From: Aestuariimicrobium ganziense
GTDB lineage: Bacteria > Actinomycetota > Actinomycetes > Propionibacteriales > Propionibacteriaceae
NCBI RefSeq assembly: GCF_015352975.1
Contig: NZ_JACYIZ010000001.1
Location: 124,001 to 188,000, forward strand
Reading direction: 5' to 3'
DNA length: 64,000 bases
Position numbers and translations under genes: made by a program. Numbering within the stretch: position 1 is the first letter of the stretch; the number at the start of each line of letters is the position of its first letter. The notes below the pieces were generated by a model. That model was not told the DNA's origin. It did no database searches and was given only the letters and a program-made list of their open reading frames with translations. Positions 1-10,187 of this stretch are shown piece after piece.

Positions 1-1
1 C

Positions 2-2434
2 GGGGTGCCGGTGGGGCCGGGACGAGGATCAGCCGCTGGTTCGCTGGTCAGCTACCTCACCCAGATCATCGAGGTCGACCCGATGGCCCACGGGCTGCTG
101 TTCGAGCGGTTCCTCAACCCCGAGCGGGTCAGCCCTCCCGACATCGACCTCGACTTCGACGACCGCCAGCGCGACAAGATCATCGACTACGTCACCGAGA
201 AGTACGGCCGCGAATACACCGCCCAGGTCAACACCTTCTCGACGATCAAGGCCAAGGCCGCGATCAAGGACGCGAACCGCATCCTGGGCAACCCGTTCTC
301 GCTGGGGGAGCGGATCACCAAGGCGATGCCGCCGGCGGTGATGGGCAAGGACGTGCCGCTGCACGACCTGTTCAACGAGTCGCACGCCCGCCACGCCGAG
401 GGTGCGGAGTTCCGGGCCCTGTTCGAGGCCGAACCCGACGTGCGCAAGGTCGTCCACACCGGGCTGGGCCTGGAGGGCGCGATGCGCGGCCACGGCGTGC
501 ACGCCTGCGCCTTCATCATCTCCAACGAGCCGCTGCTCGACGTCATCCCGATGCACCGTCGCGACAAGGACGGGATGATCATCACCGGCTTCGCCTACCC
601 CCAGTGCGAAGACATGGGCCTGATGAAGATGGACTTCCTCGGGCTGCGCAACCTCGGCGTGATCGACCAGGCGATCAAGAACATCGCCTCGAACCGTGGC
701 CTCGAGGTCGACCTGCGCGACATCCCCTTCGACGACACCGCCACCTACGAACTGCTGTCGCGCGGCGACACCCTGGGCATCTTCCAGCTCGACGGTGGGC
801 CGATGCGGGCGCTGCTGCGGCAGATGAAGCCGACCACCTTCGACGACATCACCGCCGTGATCGCGCTCTACCGGCCCGGACCGATGGGTGCCAACGCCCA
901 CATCAACTACGCCGAGCGCAAGAACGGCCGGCAGGTGGCCACCCCGATCCACCCCGAACTCAAGGAAGCCCTCGACCCGATCCTGGGCGAGACCCACCAC
1001 CTGATCGTCTACCAGGAGCAGATCATGGCGGCGGCCCGGCAGCTGGCCGGGTACTCCTTGGGTGGCGCCGACCTGCTGCGCCGGGCGATGGGCAAGAAGA
1101 AGAAGGAGATCCTCGACAAGGAGTGGGACCGGTTCAGTGCCGGCATGACCGCCAACGGCTTCTCGCCGCAGGCCATCAAGGCGCTGTGGGACGTCATGGT
1201 GCCGTTCGCCGACTACGCCTTCAACAAGTCCCACGCGGCCGGGTACGCCTACGTGTCGTACTGGACGGCCTGGCTCAAGGCCAACTACCCGGCCGAGTTC
1301 GGCGCCGCACTGCTCACCAGCGTCGGTGACGACAAGGACAAGATGGCCATCTACCTGGCCGACACCCGGGCGATGGGCATCAAGGTGCTGCCGCCCGACG
1401 TCAACTCCTCCGAGGCCGAGTTCTCCGCCGTCGGCGACGACATCCGCTTCGGCCTGGCCGCGATCCGCAATGTCGGTGAGAACGTGGTGGCCAGCATCGT
1501 CGAGGCCAGGGACGAGCACGGCCCGGCAACCGACTTCAACGCCTTCCTCGACCAGGTGCCGCTCAGCGTGTGCAACAAGCGGGTCGTCGAGTCGCTGATC
1601 AAGGCGGGTGCCTTCGACTCGATGGGCCACCCGCGTCGAGCCCTGATGGAGGTCTACGAGGGCGCGATCGACGAGGTCACCGACCTCAAGCGCAACGAGG
1701 CCCACGGCCAGGACTCCTTCGACTTCGGGTTCGGTCTGGCGAACGAGGACGACGGCGCGGGCTACGCCGGGCGCACCATCCCAGAGGTCGACGACTGGGA
1801 CAAGCGCACCAAGCTCGCCTTCGAGCGCGAGATGCTCGGCCTCTACGTCTCCGACCACCCGCTGCAGGGGTTGGAGCACGTGTTGGCGGCCCACCGCGAC
1901 TGCACGATGGCGCGAGCACTCGACGAGGACGGCCCGCCCGACGGTTCGATGATCACCGTGGCCGGTCTGGTCACCTCGGTGGTGCGACGGCAGAACAAGC
2001 GCGGCGAGATCTGGGCGACGATCACCGTCGAAGACCTGGAGGCCTCGATGGAGGTGATGGTCTTCTCGAAGGCCTACAACCAGTACGCGATGCTGCTGGG
2101 CACCGACACGGTGCTGCGGATCAAGGGCCGGCTACGCCGTGAGGACGAGCGGATCAGCCTGCAGGCGCAGGAGATCAGCGCCCCCGACGTGGACGAGGGT
2201 CAGGCCACCGGACCGATCACCGTGCAACTGCCCACCGTGCGTTGCACGCCCGAGGTGGTTGTCAGGCTGCGCGAGGTGCTGGGCCGCCACCCGGGCATGC
2301 AGGAGGTGAGGCTCACGTTGCTGAGCACCGGCAAGGCCACCACCTTCCGGTTGGACGACACCCTGCGGGTGACCGTGTCGCAACCGCTGATGGCCGACCT
2401 GAAGGCGCTGCTCGGTCCCAGCTGCGTCGGCTGA
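2..2434 (+). CDS. dnaE: DNA polymerase III alpha subunit DnaE, 5'-truncated by the window edge
   Basis: Replicative polymerase catalytic subunit. The frame is open from the first bases, so the gene starts upstream; about 810 residues are visible, roughly the C-terminal two thirds of an actinobacterial DnaE1. The visible part opens inside the palm with GPGRGSAAGS. The catalytic aspartates lie in PDIDLDFDD (about visible residue 42-50) and in KMDFLGL (about 209), the three acidic residues of family C polymerases. Fingers and a helix-hairpin-helix region follow, and an OB-fold starts at about 650 (ITVAGLVTSVVRR). No PolC-type exonuclease insertion is seen. It ends in TGA 52 nt before the next start, which has its own promoter, so it is probably the last gene of its transcript. 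Identity is certain; DnaE1 versus DnaE2 rests on the length and intact core. Confidence 0.97.
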   Translation, partial: GVPVGPGRGSAAGSLVSYLTQIIEVDPMAHGLLFERFLNPERVSPPDIDLDFDDRQRDKIIDYVTEKYGREYTAQVNTFSTIKAKAAIKDANRILGNPFSLGERITKAMPPAVMGKDVPLHDLFNESHARHAEGAEFRALFEAEPDVRKVVHTGLGLEGAMRGHGVHACAFIISNEPLLDVIPMHRRDKDGMIITGFAYPQCEDMGLMKMDFLGLRNLGVIDQAIKNIASNRGLEVDLRDIPFDDTATYELLSRGDTLGIFQLDGGPMRALLRQMKPTTFDDITAVIALYRPGPMGANAHINYAERKNGRQVATPIHPELKEALDPILGETHHLIVYQEQIMAAARQLAGYSLGGADLLRRAMGKKKKEILDKEWDRFSAGMTANGFSPQAIKALWDVMVPFADYAFNKSHAAGYAYVSYWTAWLKANYPAEFGAALLTSVGDDKDKMAIYLADTRAMGIKVLPPDVNSSEAEFSAVGDDIRFGLAAIRNVGENVVASIVEARDEHGPATDFNAFLDQVPLSVCNKRVVESLIKAGAFDSMGHPRRALMEVYEGAIDEVTDLKRNEAHGQDSFDFGFGLANEDDGAGYAGRTIPEVDDWDKRTKLAFEREMLGLYVSDHPLQGLEHVLAAHRDCTMARALDEDGPPDGSMITVAGLVTSVVRRQNKRGEIWATITVEDLEASMEVMVFSKAYNQYAMLLGTDTVLRIKGRLRREDERISLQAQEISAPDVDEGQATGPITVQLPTVRCTPEVVVRLREVLGRHPGMQEVRLTLLSTGKATTFRLDDTLRVTVSQPLMADLKALLGPSCVG

Positions 2435-2473
2435 CCCCTGAGCCAGCGGTGCCTGCACTCCCCACACAGTGGG

Positions 2474-2479
2474 TACAGT
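2474..2479 (+). promoter_or_regulatory. -10 box TACAGT, leaderless promoter
   Basis: TACAGT ends 7 nt before the GTG at 2487. This spacing puts +1 at or next to the start codon and picks that GTG over the upstream in-frame GTG at 2469. No convincing -35 is seen. Confidence 0.5.
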
Positions 2480-2486
2480 GTGCGCC

Positions 2487-3263
2487 GTGAGCCTGCACAG
2501 CGAGTCGAGCCCCCAGACGGCACAGCCGCTGGCACCGGCCTCACCCACTTCGCCCTCGGTGTTCGTCGACCCCGGCCGCCGAGGACTGCCCGAGCACCTT
2601 CGTCCGGTGGCGCTGCTGCTGTCGGTCTCGGTCCTGCTCGGCGGAGTCCTCGGGGTGCTGTGGAACCTGGTCGTCGACCTGCCCACCTACGTCATCGACG
2701 CCAATTCCGGGGCGTCGACCACCGAGCGCGGCCTGACCGAGTTCTTCGGCAGCGACGCCTGGTACGTGCTGTTCGCCGCCGTCGGTGGCCTGGTGATCGG
2801 CGTGCTGACCTGGTGGTGGACGGGTCGACGCGGCTGGCTCTGCGTGCTGCTGGCCCTGGGTGCCGCACTGCTGGCCGGCCTCATGTGCTGGGGGGCCGGG
2901 CTTGCCCTGGGTCCCCACGACTTCGACCAGCGCATCGCCCAGGCCAGACCCGGTGACCGGGTCGAGATCGACTTCGCGCTGCGGTCGTGGACCGCGTTGC
3001 TGGTGTGGCCGATGATGGCCATGGTTCCGATCCTGGTCGGCTCGTCCTTCGGGTCAGAGCCCGAGGCCCGCGGGTGGCGGCGTCGTCCGGTCAGGACCGC
3101 CCCCGTGCTGGTGGCGCCCGCCGTCGCCTCAGCCCAGGCGCTGGACGAGCCAGACCAGCACCGGGGCGAGCACCAGCGCCGGGATCAGGTCGGCGACCCG
3201 GATCGCCTTCAAGCCGAGAAGCCGAATGCCCAGTCCGACCAGGATCACCCCACCGGCCACTGA
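2487..3263 (+). CDS. DUF2567-like integral membrane protein with antisense-derived tail
   Basis: Unknown function. About 258 residues from the GTG at 2487. A Pro/Ser-rich N-terminus is followed by a helix at about residues 40-62 (LLLSVSVLLGGVLGVLW), an extracytoplasmic-looking loop, paired helices (YVLFAAVGGLVIGVLTWWW and VLLALGAALLAGLMCWGAG) and a fourth helix (ALLVWPMMAMVPILVG). The four-helix layout with the loop after helix 1 resembles the actinobacterial DUF2567 family; that match is by eye. The last ~45 residues are hydrophilic, rich in Gln, Asp and Arg, and lie entirely antisense to the convergent DUF554 gene, so they look like stop-codon read-on rather than a conserved domain. Confidence 0.65.
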   Translation: MSLHSESSPQTAQPLAPASPTSPSVFVDPGRRGLPEHLRPVALLLSVSVLLGGVLGVLWNLVVDLPTYVIDANSGASTTERGLTEFFGSDAWYVLFAAVGGLVIGVLTWWWTGRRGWLCVLLALGAALLAGLMCWGAGLALGPHDFDQRIAQARPGDRVEIDFALRSWTALLVWPMMAMVPILVGSSFGSEPEARGWRRRPVRTAPVLVAPAVASAQALDEPDQHRGEHQRRDQVGDPDRLQAEKPNAQSDQDHPTGH

Positions 3264-3905
3264 CAGCGAGTCGACCAGCACCGGATCGAGCAGTCGCCCC
3301 AACAGCACCGCGAGCAGCGTGAGCGTCCCCTGGTAGAGACCCACCGCGCCACCAGCGGCCAACACCCCGGCGCCGAGTGCGCTGGCGATGGCGATGGCGG
3401 CGAACCCGTCGAGCACCGCCTTGGTGAGCAGCAGCGAGGCCCCCTGCCCCAGTCCGTCCTGCAACGAGCCCAGGATCGCCATCGGGCCCACACAGAACAG
3501 CAGGGTGCTGGTGACGAAGGCATTGACGAAGCGGGCGGTGTCGCCGGCCGGGTCGGCTCCACCGATCGCCCTGCGCCTGATCCAGACCGCCAGGTCTTCG
3601 ACCCGGTCCTCCAGGCGCAGAGCACTGCCGACCATCGCCCCAGCCAGCAGGGCGACCAGGATGACCACGCTGGCAGCCCCGCCGGGCACCGCCGTGGCCA
3701 GCGGGTCGCGCAGCAACGGCAGGATCGAGAAGGCGCCGATCACGATGGTGAACAGCCCCAGCACGTCGGTCACGGTCGAGCGGGTGCGCTCGCCGAGCCG
3801 GTTGCCGATCACCAGACCCAGCACCGTGCCGACCAGCACCGTGGCGATGTTGACCACCGTGCCGAACCCGATGAACACGGTGGTCATGGCGATGTGGCTG
3901 GGCAC
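3129..3905 (-). CDS. DUF554 family membrane protein
   Basis: A 258-residue, highly hydrophobic protein with about six to seven membrane helices and the DUF554 opening ([21 protein letters not shown]). Family members are inner-membrane proteins of unknown transport role; no substrate can be read here. The GTG at 3905 is preferred because TACATT lies 6 nt upstream; an ATG six codons later (3887) would begin nearer the family consensus. It is divergent from hisD with 41 bp between starts, and its 3' end overlaps the convergent membrane gene by 135 nt. Confidence 0.8.
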   Translation of the reverse strand: MPSHIAMTTVFIGFGTVVNIATVLVGTVLGLVIGNRLGERTRSTVTDVLGLFTIVIGAFSILPLLRDPLATAVPGGAASVVILVALLAGAMVGSALRLEDRVEDLAVWIRRRAIGGADPAGDTARFVNAFVTSTLLFCVGPMAILGSLQDGLGQGASLLLTKAVLDGFAAIAIASALGAGVLAAGGAVGLYQGTLTLLAVLLGRLLDPVLVDSLSVAGGVILVGLGIRLLGLKAIRVADLIPALVLAPVLVWLVQRLG

Positions 3906-3911
3906 CGGGCC

Positions 3912-3917
3912 AATGTA
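3912..3917 (-). promoter_or_regulatory. -10 box TACATT for the DUF554 gene
   Basis: Reading leftward, TACATT is followed by 6 nt and the GTG at 3905, the leaderless geometry seen repeatedly here. It sits 16 bp from the oppositely oriented hisD -10. Confidence 0.45.
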
Positions 3918-3933
3918 GTCCAGCAGCGCCCTC

Positions 3934-3939
3934 TAGACT
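3934..3939 (+). promoter_or_regulatory. -10 box TAGACT, leaderless hisD promoter
   Basis: TAGACT ends 7 nt before the hisD ATG and no Shine-Dalgarno fits between them, so the his transcript is probably leaderless. That leaves no room for a T-box or attenuator ahead of hisD. Confidence 0.6.
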
Positions 3940-3946
3940 TCACCCC

Positions 3947-5269
3947 ATGCTCCAACTGCTCGATGTGCGCTCCATGTCCGACCGGGAGGCGGCACGCTGT
4001 GTGCCGCGGGCCGAGTTCGACGTCGAGCATGCCGTCGAACAGGTGCGGCCGATCGTCGCCGCAGTGGCCGAACGTGGGCTCGAGGCGCTGCAGGAGTTCA
4101 GCCTGAGCTTCGACCGGGTGGTGCCGGCCTCGGTGCGAGTGCCGTCGGAGGTGATCGAGGCCGCCGCCGACGCCCTCGACCCCGCCCTGCGTGAAGCTTT
4201 CGAGGAGTCGATCCGCCGTCGCCGTGCGGTGTGCGAACTCGCCGAGCGTGAGCAGGAGCGCCACTGCGTCGAACTCGCACCCGGCGCGCGGGTCAGCCAG
4301 CGGATCGTCCCGGTCGGGCGGGTCGGGCTGTACGTGCCCGGGGGGCTCGCGCCCCTGGCCTCGAGCGTGATCATGAACGTCGTGCCGGCCCAGGTGGCCG
4401 GAGTGGGGTCGATCGCGCTGGCTTCGCCCCCGCAGCGCGACCACGACGGCTGGCCGCACCCGACGATCCTGGCGGTCTGCCACCTGCTGGGTGTCGACGA
4501 GGTGTACGCCGTCGGCGGTGCCCAGGCGATCGCCATGTTCGCCCATGGGGTGGACGGCGTCTGCGAGAAGGTCGACATGGTGACCGGTCCCGGCAACATC
4601 TACGTGGTGGCGGCCAAGCGACTCCTGCGCGGACTGGTCGGCATCGACTCCGAGGCCGGACCCACCGAGATCGCGATCCTCGCTGACGAGACCGCCAACC
4701 CCGCCTACGTGGCCGCCGACCTGATCTCGCAGGCCGAGCACGACCCGCAGGCCGCATCGGTGCTGGTCACCGAGTCAGAGGCACTCATCGATGACGTGCG
4801 CGACGAACTCGTCGCGCAGGTCGCCGCCACCAAGCACCACGAGCGCGTCACCACTGCGCTGACCGGCCGCCAGTCGGCGTTCGTCCTCGTCCGTGACCTC
4901 GGGCAGGGGCTGGCCGTGGTGAACGCCTACGGGGCCGAGCACCTCGAGGTGCAGACCCGTGACGCCGCTGCCGTGGCCGACCGGGTGACCAGCGCCGGCG
5001 CGATCTTCGTCGGCGACCACGCCCCGGTCTCGCTCGGCGACTACTCGGCGGGCTCGACCCACGTGCTGCCCACCGCCGGTTGCGCCTGCCACTCCTCGGG
5101 CCTGTCGGTGCGCTCGTTCATGAAGGCGGTGCACGTGATCGACTACACCGCCGAGGCCCTGCTCGACCTGGCCGACGGGGTCGAGGCCTTCGCCCTCGCC
5201 GAGGACCTGCCCGGCCACGCCGCCGCCATCACCGTCCGCCGCCCGACCACGGGAGCCATCGATGACTGA
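3947..5269 (+). CDS. hisD: Histidinol dehydrogenase
   Basis: Cytoplasmic Zn-dependent NAD enzyme for the last two steps of histidine synthesis (L-histidinol to L-histidine). At 440 residues it has the family length. Visible signatures are the NAD-binding stretch with VTGPGNIYV (about 209), the metal-ligand region [13 protein letters not shown] (Gln and His) and YGAEHLEV, which holds the Glu-His catalytic pair. [13 protein letters not shown] near the C-terminus is also standard. Its ATG follows TAGACT by 7 nt. The stop overlaps the hisC start by 8 nt, so the two are translationally coupled. It heads a hisD-hisC-hisB unit. Confidence 0.97.
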   Translation: MLQLLDVRSMSDREAARCVPRAEFDVEHAVEQVRPIVAAVAERGLEALQEFSLSFDRVVPASVRVPSEVIEAAADALDPALREAFEESIRRRRAVCELAEREQERHCVELAPGARVSQRIVPVGRVGLYVPGGLAPLASSVIMNVVPAQVAGVGSIALASPPQRDHDGWPHPTILAVCHLLGVDEVYAVGGAQAIAMFAHGVDGVCEKVDMVTGPGNIYVVAAKRLLRGLVGIDSEAGPTEIAILADETANPAYVAADLISQAEHDPQAASVLVTESEALIDDVRDELVAQVAATKHHERVTTALTGRQSAFVLVRDLGQGLAVVNAYGAEHLEVQTRDAAAVADRVTSAGAIFVGDHAPVSLGDYSAGSTHVLPTAGCACHSSGLSVRSFMKAVHVIDYTAEALLDLADGVEAFALAEDLPGHAAAITVRRPTTGAIDD

Positions 5270-6401
5270 CCTGCCACCGCCGGTGCGACTGGCCGACCTG
5301 CCGCTTCGCGACGAACTGGTCGGCGAACAGCCCTATGGCGCCCCCCAGCTCGACGTCGCGGCCCGGCTCAACGTCAACGAGAACCCCTACCCGCCCGACG
5401 ACCAGGTGATCGCCGACCTGGCCAGGGCAGTGACCCAGTTGGCCCGTGGGATGAACCGCTACCCCGACCGCGAGGCGCTCGGACTGCGCACCGCCCTGGC
5501 CAAGTACCTGGGCTACGGGCTGAGTGCCGACAACATCTGGGCCGCGAACGGGTCCAACGAGGTGATGGTGCACCTGCTGCAGGCCTTCGGTGGCCCGGGG
5601 CGCACGCTGCTCAGCTTCACGCCGACCTACTCGATGTATCCCGAGTACGCCCGCAACACCCACACCCGCTACGTCACCACCAAGCGCGATGCGGCCTTTC
5701 GCCTGGACTCGGCCACCATCCTGGCCGCGATCGACGAGCACGACCCCGACGTGGTGCTGATCACCACCCCGAACAACCCCACCGGCACCGTCACCCCGGT
5801 CTCGGTGATCGAGGAGGTCTGTGAGGCCACCCGCAGGATCGTGGTTGTCGACGAGGCCTACCAGGAGTTCACCGAGTTCCCCCAGGACTCCTCGATGGCG
5901 CTGCTGCCCAGGTTCGGCCACCTGGTGGTGACCCGGACGATGAGCAAGGCCTTTGCGTTCGCCGGGGGACGACTCGGCTACCTGGCTGCCGGGCCCGGAG
6001 TGGTCGACGCCTGCAGGATCGTCCGGTTGCCCTACCACCTGTCGGCCCAGACCCAGGCCCTGGCCGAGGTGGCGCTGCGCCACGCCGGCAGCATGCTCGC
6101 CCGGGTCGACCAGCTGCGCGACGAGATCGTCGACCTTCAGGCGTGGCTTCGCCATGCCGGGCTCGACGTCGTGCCCAGCGAGGCCAACTTCTGCCTGTTC
6201 GGTCGCTTCGCCGACCGGCACGCGGTCTGGCAGGCCCTGCTCGACCGGGGCGTCCTGGTGCGCGAGACTGGGCCGCAGGGGTACCTGCGGGTCAGCGCCG
6301 GCACCCCCGCCGAGATGCAGCTGTTCCGCACCGCGCTCGGCGAGGTGCTGCACGACGAACTCGCCGAGCGGCTCGACCCCACCACCTCGAAGGAGTCCTG
6401 A
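5262..6401 (+). CDS. hisC: Histidinol-phosphate aminotransferase
   Basis: PLP-dependent class II aminotransferase converting imidazole-acetol phosphate and glutamate to histidinol phosphate. 379 residues. It has the N-terminal [10 protein letters not shown] motif, the NNPTG turn and the PLP lysine in MSKAFAFAG (about K229), followed by GRLGY. The ATG sits inside the end of hisD (8-nt overlap) and the stop shares one base with the hisB start (TGATG). Aromatic aminotransferases are close relatives, but the his-operon position settles the call. Confidence 0.96.
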   Translation: MTDLPPPVRLADLPLRDELVGEQPYGAPQLDVAARLNVNENPYPPDDQVIADLARAVTQLARGMNRYPDREALGLRTALAKYLGYGLSADNIWAANGSNEVMVHLLQAFGGPGRTLLSFTPTYSMYPEYARNTHTRYVTTKRDAAFRLDSATILAAIDEHDPDVVLITTPNNPTGTVTPVSVIEEVCEATRRIVVVDEAYQEFTEFPQDSSMALLPRFGHLVVTRTMSKAFAFAGGRLGYLAAGPGVVDACRIVRLPYHLSAQTQALAEVALRHAGSMLARVDQLRDEIVDLQAWLRHAGLDVVPSEANFCLFGRFADRHAVWQALLDRGVLVRETGPQGYLRVSAGTPAEMQLFRTALGEVLHDELAERLDPTTSKES

Positions 6402-7015
6402 TGGACAACCGTCGCATCGCCACCGTCGAGCGGGTGACCAGCGAGTCGTCGGTCAAGGTCACCGTCGACCTCGACGGAACCGGCGAGAGCACCATCTCGA
6501 CCGGGGTCGGCTTCTACGACCACATGCTCACCGCACTGTCGCGCCACAGCGGCATCGACCTGACCGTCGAGACCACCGGCGACCTGCACATCGACGGACA
6601 CCACTCGATCGAGGACACCGCGATCGCACTCGGACAGGCACTGGCGAAGGCCCTGGGGGACAAGAAGGGGATCAGCCGCTTCGGTGACGCCACCGTGCCG
6701 CTGGACGAGGCGCTGGCCCACTGCGTGGTCGACGTGGCCGGGCGCCCCTACGTGGTCTGCTCCGGCGAACCCGAGGGCCAGGCCTACGCGCTGATCGGTG
6801 GCTCGGGCGTGCCCTATGCCGGGTCGATGACCCGCCACGTTGTCGAGTCGCTCGCCCTCAACGCCGGGCTGTGCGTCCACCTGCGCCTGCTCGCCGGACG
6901 CGATCCCCACCACATCGTCGAGGCCCAGTTCAAGGCCTTGGCCCGTGCACTCCGCGCTTCGGTGGCCCGGGACGAGCGTGTGGTCGGTGTTCCCTCGACC
7001 AAGGGCAGCCTGTGA
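6401..7015 (+). CDS. hisB: Imidazoleglycerol-phosphate dehydratase
   Basis: Mn-dependent dehydratase making imidazole-acetol phosphate, the HisC substrate. 204 residues, so this is the monofunctional form without a histidinol-phosphatase domain. Both metal-binding repeats are present ([14 protein letters not shown] with [12 protein letters not shown], and the second His/Glu set near [14 protein letters not shown]). An AAGGAG ribosome-binding site lies 5 nt before the ATG inside hisC. In many actinobacteria hisH follows here; instead there is a 44-nt gap and then hisA. Confidence 0.97.
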   Translation: MDNRRIATVERVTSESSVKVTVDLDGTGESTISTGVGFYDHMLTALSRHSGIDLTVETTGDLHIDGHHSIEDTAIALGQALAKALGDKKGISRFGDATVPLDEALAHCVVDVAGRPYVVCSGEPEGQAYALIGGSGVPYAGSMTRHVVESLALNAGLCVHLRLLAGRDPHHIVEAQFKALARALRASVARDERVVGVPSTKGSL

Positions 7016-7045
7016 GCCCGGCGTCGACCGGGCATGGCCACCGGC

Positions 7046-7051
7046 TAGGCT
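7046..7051 (+). promoter_or_regulatory. -10 box TAGGCT, leaderless hisA promoter
   Basis: TAGGCT is followed by 8 nt and the GTG of hisA. This gives hisA and the fatty acyl-CoA reductase gene a transcript of their own inside the his cluster. Confidence 0.55.
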
Positions 7052-7059
7052 GAGCGACC

Positions 7060-7830
7060 GTGGAGAATTCGACTGACGACCTCGTCCTGCTGCCCGCCGT
7101 CGACGTGGCGGGCGGCCAGGCCGTCCAACTGGTGCAGGGCGTCGCCGGCTCCGAGAAGGTCTTCGGCGACCCGCTCGAGGCAGCTCTGCGCTGGCAGCGC
7201 GCCGGGGCCGAGTGGATCCACCTGGTCGACCTCGACGCCGCCTTCGGTCGAGGCTCCAACGCCGACGTCACCGCCCGGATCACCGGCGAACTCGGCATCC
7301 AGGTCGAACTGTCCGGTGGGATCAGGGACGACGCCAGCCTGCGGCGTGCCCTGGACGCCGGTGCGCGCCGGGTCAACATCGGCACCGCAGCGCTGGAGAA
7401 CCCCGAGTGGTGCGAGCAGGTGATCGGCGAGTACGGCGACCGGATCGCGATCGGCCTCGACGTCAGGGGTACACGGCTCGCGGCCCGCGGATGGACCCGC
7501 GAGGGCGGTGAACTGCACGAGACCCTCGACCGCCTCGAGGCGGCCGGCTGCCAGCGCTACGTGGTCACCGACGTCGCCAGCGACGGCATGCTCACCGGCC
7601 CCAACACCACCTTGCTCGGCGAGGTCTGCGACCGCACCGACGCCGCCGTGATCGCCTCGGGCGGAATCTCGTCCCTGGCCGACCTGGCCACGTTGCGCAC
7701 CATGGTGGGCCGTGGTGTCGAAGGCGCCATCATCGGCACCGCCCTCTACGTCGGGAACTTCACCCTCGAGGACGCCCTGGCGGTGGCCCGTGGCCAGTCG
7801 GTGCCAACAGAGCAGGAGCCACCAGCATGA
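7060..7830 (+). CDS. hisA: Phosphoribosyl isomerase of the HisA/PriA type, probably bifunctional HisA-TrpF
   Basis: TIM-barrel isomerase opening the ProFAR ring in histidine synthesis; actinobacterial PriA homologues also do the TrpF step of tryptophan synthesis. 256 residues. The catalytic aspartates are D15 (LLPAVDV) and D175 (TDVASDGM). Phosphate-binding glycines lie in [10 protein letters not shown] and IASGGISSL. In loop 5, R143 and W145 sit in the RGW motif that in Mycobacterium tuberculosis PriA switches between the two substrates, so dual activity is a reasonable inference. The GTG start overlaps nothing; the stop overlaps the next gene by 4 nt (ATGA). Neither hisH nor hisF flanks it, which is unusual. 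Confidence 0.93.
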   Translation: MENSTDDLVLLPAVDVAGGQAVQLVQGVAGSEKVFGDPLEAALRWQRAGAEWIHLVDLDAAFGRGSNADVTARITGELGIQVELSGGIRDDASLRRALDAGARRVNIGTAALENPEWCEQVIGEYGDRIAIGLDVRGTRLAARGWTREGGELHETLDRLEAAGCQRYVVTDVASDGMLTGPNTTLLGEVCDRTDAAVIASGGISSLADLATLRTMVGRGVEGAIIGTALYVGNFTLEDALAVARGQSVPTEQEPPA

Positions 7831-10187
7831 CCCTCCACACCCAGGGCCCGGCGGCCACCTTCGGGCGCTACGAGATGACCCACACGCCTCCGCTGCTGCA
7901 GGGTCGGCTCGCCGACCTGCTGGCCGGACGCAAGATCGCGATGACCGGTGTGACCGGCTTCATCGGCGAGCAGGTCCTGTGGAAGGTGCTCACCGAACTG
8001 CCCCAGACGCGGGTGGCCGTGCTGGTGCGTGCCAAGGGATCGGTCACCGCCCACGAGCGCGTCGTGGCCCTGGTGCGCAAGCCGATCTTCAAGCCCTTGG
8101 TCGAGGCCGCCGGGGGAGCCGAGCAGTTGGTCGACCAGCGGGTCGAGGTGCTCGAGGGTGACCTGCCGCACGTGCCCGAGTTGCCCCGTGACATCGACGT
8201 GCTGGTGCACTGCGCCGGTGACGTGTCGTTCGACCCGCCGATCGACGAGGCCTTCGCCACCAACGTCGAGGGCACCAGCGTGCTGATGGCCAAGTTCCTC
8301 GACTCCTGCCGCGACGCCGAGGGCAAGCTCGAACGCATCCCGCACTACGTGCACGTCTCGACCGCCTACACCGCCGGACGCCGCCGGGGCGCGATCCCCG
8401 AGGCCAGTCACCCCCACCGGGTCGACCACCACGCCGAGGCCGAGCACGCCCACGAGATGAAGGAGCACATCGAGCGGCAGTCACGCACCAGCGAGCAGCT
8501 CACCACGCTGCGCCGCGAGGCCGAGCGGCTGCACCAGCAGGCCGGCTTCCTCACCACCGCTGTCGACACCGAGCGACGACGGGCCGAGTGGGTCAAGCAG
8601 CAGTTGGTCGCCGCGGGTACCGAGCGGGCCCGTTCGCTGGGCTGGACCGACGTCTACACCTTCGCCAAGGCGATGGGGGAGCGCGCCGTCGAGGAACTGG
8701 GTCGCGAGATCAAGGTCTCGATCGTCCGCCCGGCGATCGTTGAGTCCTCGCTCAAGCATCCCTACCCGGGGTGGATCGAGGGCTTCAAGATGGCCGACCC
8801 GATCATCCTGGCCTACGCCAAGGGAGAGCTGCCCGAGTTCCCGGCCTCGCCCGACTCGGTGATCGACATCGTCCCCTGCGACCAGGTGGTCAACGCGATT
8901 GTCGCGGTCTGCGCCACCGAACCCGAGGTGGGCCGCCCCGAGTACTACCACTGCGCCTCGGGTGCCCGTAACCCGCTGACCTTCAAGGGCATCCACGACC
9001 AGATCCGCGAGTACTTCACCCGCAACCCCTACCTGGTCGACGACAAGCCGGTGAAGCCAGCGCACTGGAAGTTCCCCGGCCACGTGCCGATCGAGCGGCT
9101 GCTGAAGGTCGCCGAGGTCGCCCACGGCGCCGGTGAGCGGCTGATCAGCTACGCGCCGCGCTCGGCCCGCACCCGCAAGGTCGCACTCGTGCTCGACAAG
9201 CAGGGACGAAGCCTGGGCTTCTTCCGCAAGTACCTCAACCTCTACGGGGAGTACCTGCAGTCGGAACTGCACTTCGTCGACGACTGCACCCTGGCGCTGC
9301 ACCGCAGCCTGCACGCCGACGACGTCGAGGCGTTCGGTTTCGACTCCGCCGACATCGACTGGACCCACTACCTGCACGACGTGCACGTGCCGGCGATCAC
9401 CGACCCGGTCAAGCGGCTGGAGGCCCTGCGCAAGCGGCGTGCCGCCCGCTCGTCCACCTACAAGCCGCTCAAGGCGTCCGAGACGGGCACCGACGAGCCG
9501 GTGCTGGCGGTCTTCGACCTCGACGGCACGGTGATGGCCACCAACGTCGTCGAGCAGTACCTGTGGGCGCGGATGCCGAAGCTGTCGGTGCCTCGCAAGG
9601 CCCGTGAGGTGGCCGGCATCCTGGGTCGTCTGCCCTTCTACCTGAGCGCCGAACGGCGTGACCGCGGTGACTTCCTGCGCAGCATCTACCGGCGCTACGC
9701 GGGTCTGCGGATCGACGAACTCAACGACGTCGTCGACACCCAGCTGCGCCAGTACATCCTCGACCGGGTCTCACCCGATGCCCTGGCCCGCATCCAGGAG
9801 CACCGCGACGCCGGTCACACCACGATCCTGCTCACCGGGGCGGTGCGGCCATTCACCCGCCCGCTCTCCGACCTGTTCGACGTCGTGGTCGCCGCAGAGC
9901 TGTCCACCGACGCCGATGGCGTGTGCACCGGCTACCTCGACGGGCCGCCGATGGTGGGGGAGTCACGTTCGGCCTGGTTGAGCCACTACGCGACCCTGCA
10001 CGGCATCGACCTGACCAAGAGCTACGCCTACGCCGACTCACACGTCGACCTGCCGATGCTCACCACGGTCGGCAACCCCGTCGTGGTCAGCCCCGACATC
10101 GCCCTGATGCGGGCCGCCAGGAGCAACGGCTGGTCGGTGGTCGACTGGCCCGTGGAGAAGCCCAAGCGGCGACTCCGGCCGCTGTGA
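7827..10187 (+). CDS. Fatty acyl-CoA reductase (FAR-type SDR) fused to a HAD-IB phosphatase domain
   Basis: A 786-residue two-domain enzyme. N-terminal half: extended short-chain dehydrogenase of the male-sterility/NAD_binding_4 type, with TGVTGFIG at about residues 39-46 and the catalytic YTFAK at 277-281. A charged, His- and Glu-rich, coiled-coil-like segment at about 194-260 sits between the Rossmann core and the Tyr-Lys pair. The FAR_C-like part follows. C-terminal domain from about 560: HAD-IB hydrolase with motif I DLDGT (D564, D566), a Thr in LLTGA and the late acidic motif [11 protein letters not shown]. Family knowledge suggests NAD(P)H reduction of a fatty acyl-CoA to aldehyde or alcohol; the phosphatase substrate is unknown. 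Coupled by ATGA to hisA and by GTGA to the GNAT gene. Confidence 0.85.
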   Translation: MTLHTQGPAATFGRYEMTHTPPLLQGRLADLLAGRKIAMTGVTGFIGEQVLWKVLTELPQTRVAVLVRAKGSVTAHERVVALVRKPIFKPLVEAAGGAEQLVDQRVEVLEGDLPHVPELPRDIDVLVHCAGDVSFDPPIDEAFATNVEGTSVLMAKFLDSCRDAEGKLERIPHYVHVSTAYTAGRRRGAIPEASHPHRVDHHAEAEHAHEMKEHIERQSRTSEQLTTLRREAERLHQQAGFLTTAVDTERRRAEWVKQQLVAAGTERARSLGWTDVYTFAKAMGERAVEELGREIKVSIVRPAIVESSLKHPYPGWIEGFKMADPIILAYAKGELPEFPASPDSVIDIVPCDQVVNAIVAVCATEPEVGRPEYYHCASGARNPLTFKGIHDQIREYFTRNPYLVDDKPVKPAHWKFPGHVPIERLLKVAEVAHGAGERLISYAPRSARTRKVALVLDKQGRSLGFFRKYLNLYGEYLQSELHFVDDCTLALHRSLHADDVEAFGFDSADIDWTHYLHDVHVPAITDPVKRLEALRKRRAARSSTYKPLKASETGTDEPVLAVFDLDGTVMATNVVEQYLWARMPKLSVPRKAREVAGILGRLPFYLSAERRDRGDFLRSIYRRYAGLRIDELNDVVDTQLRQYILDRVSPDALARIQEHRDAGHTTILLTGAVRPFTRPLSDLFDVVVAAELSTDADGVCTGYLDGPPMVGESRSAWLSHYATLHGIDLTKSYAYADSHVDLPMLTTVGNPVVVSPDIALMRAARSNGWSVVDWPVEKPKRRLRPL

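Noticed and set aside
29..1894. A 621-codon open frame antisense to dnaE.
   Set aside because: At this GC content, antisense frames of real genes stay open by chance because stop codons are AT-rich. It has no promoter or ribosome-binding site and no recognisable domain, and the sense strand is clearly dnaE.
9923..10183. In-frame upstream extension of the GNAT gene into the reductase gene.
   Set aside because: This stretch is out-of-frame reductase sequence; the GTG at 10184 overlapping the stop (GTGA) matches the operon's coupling style.
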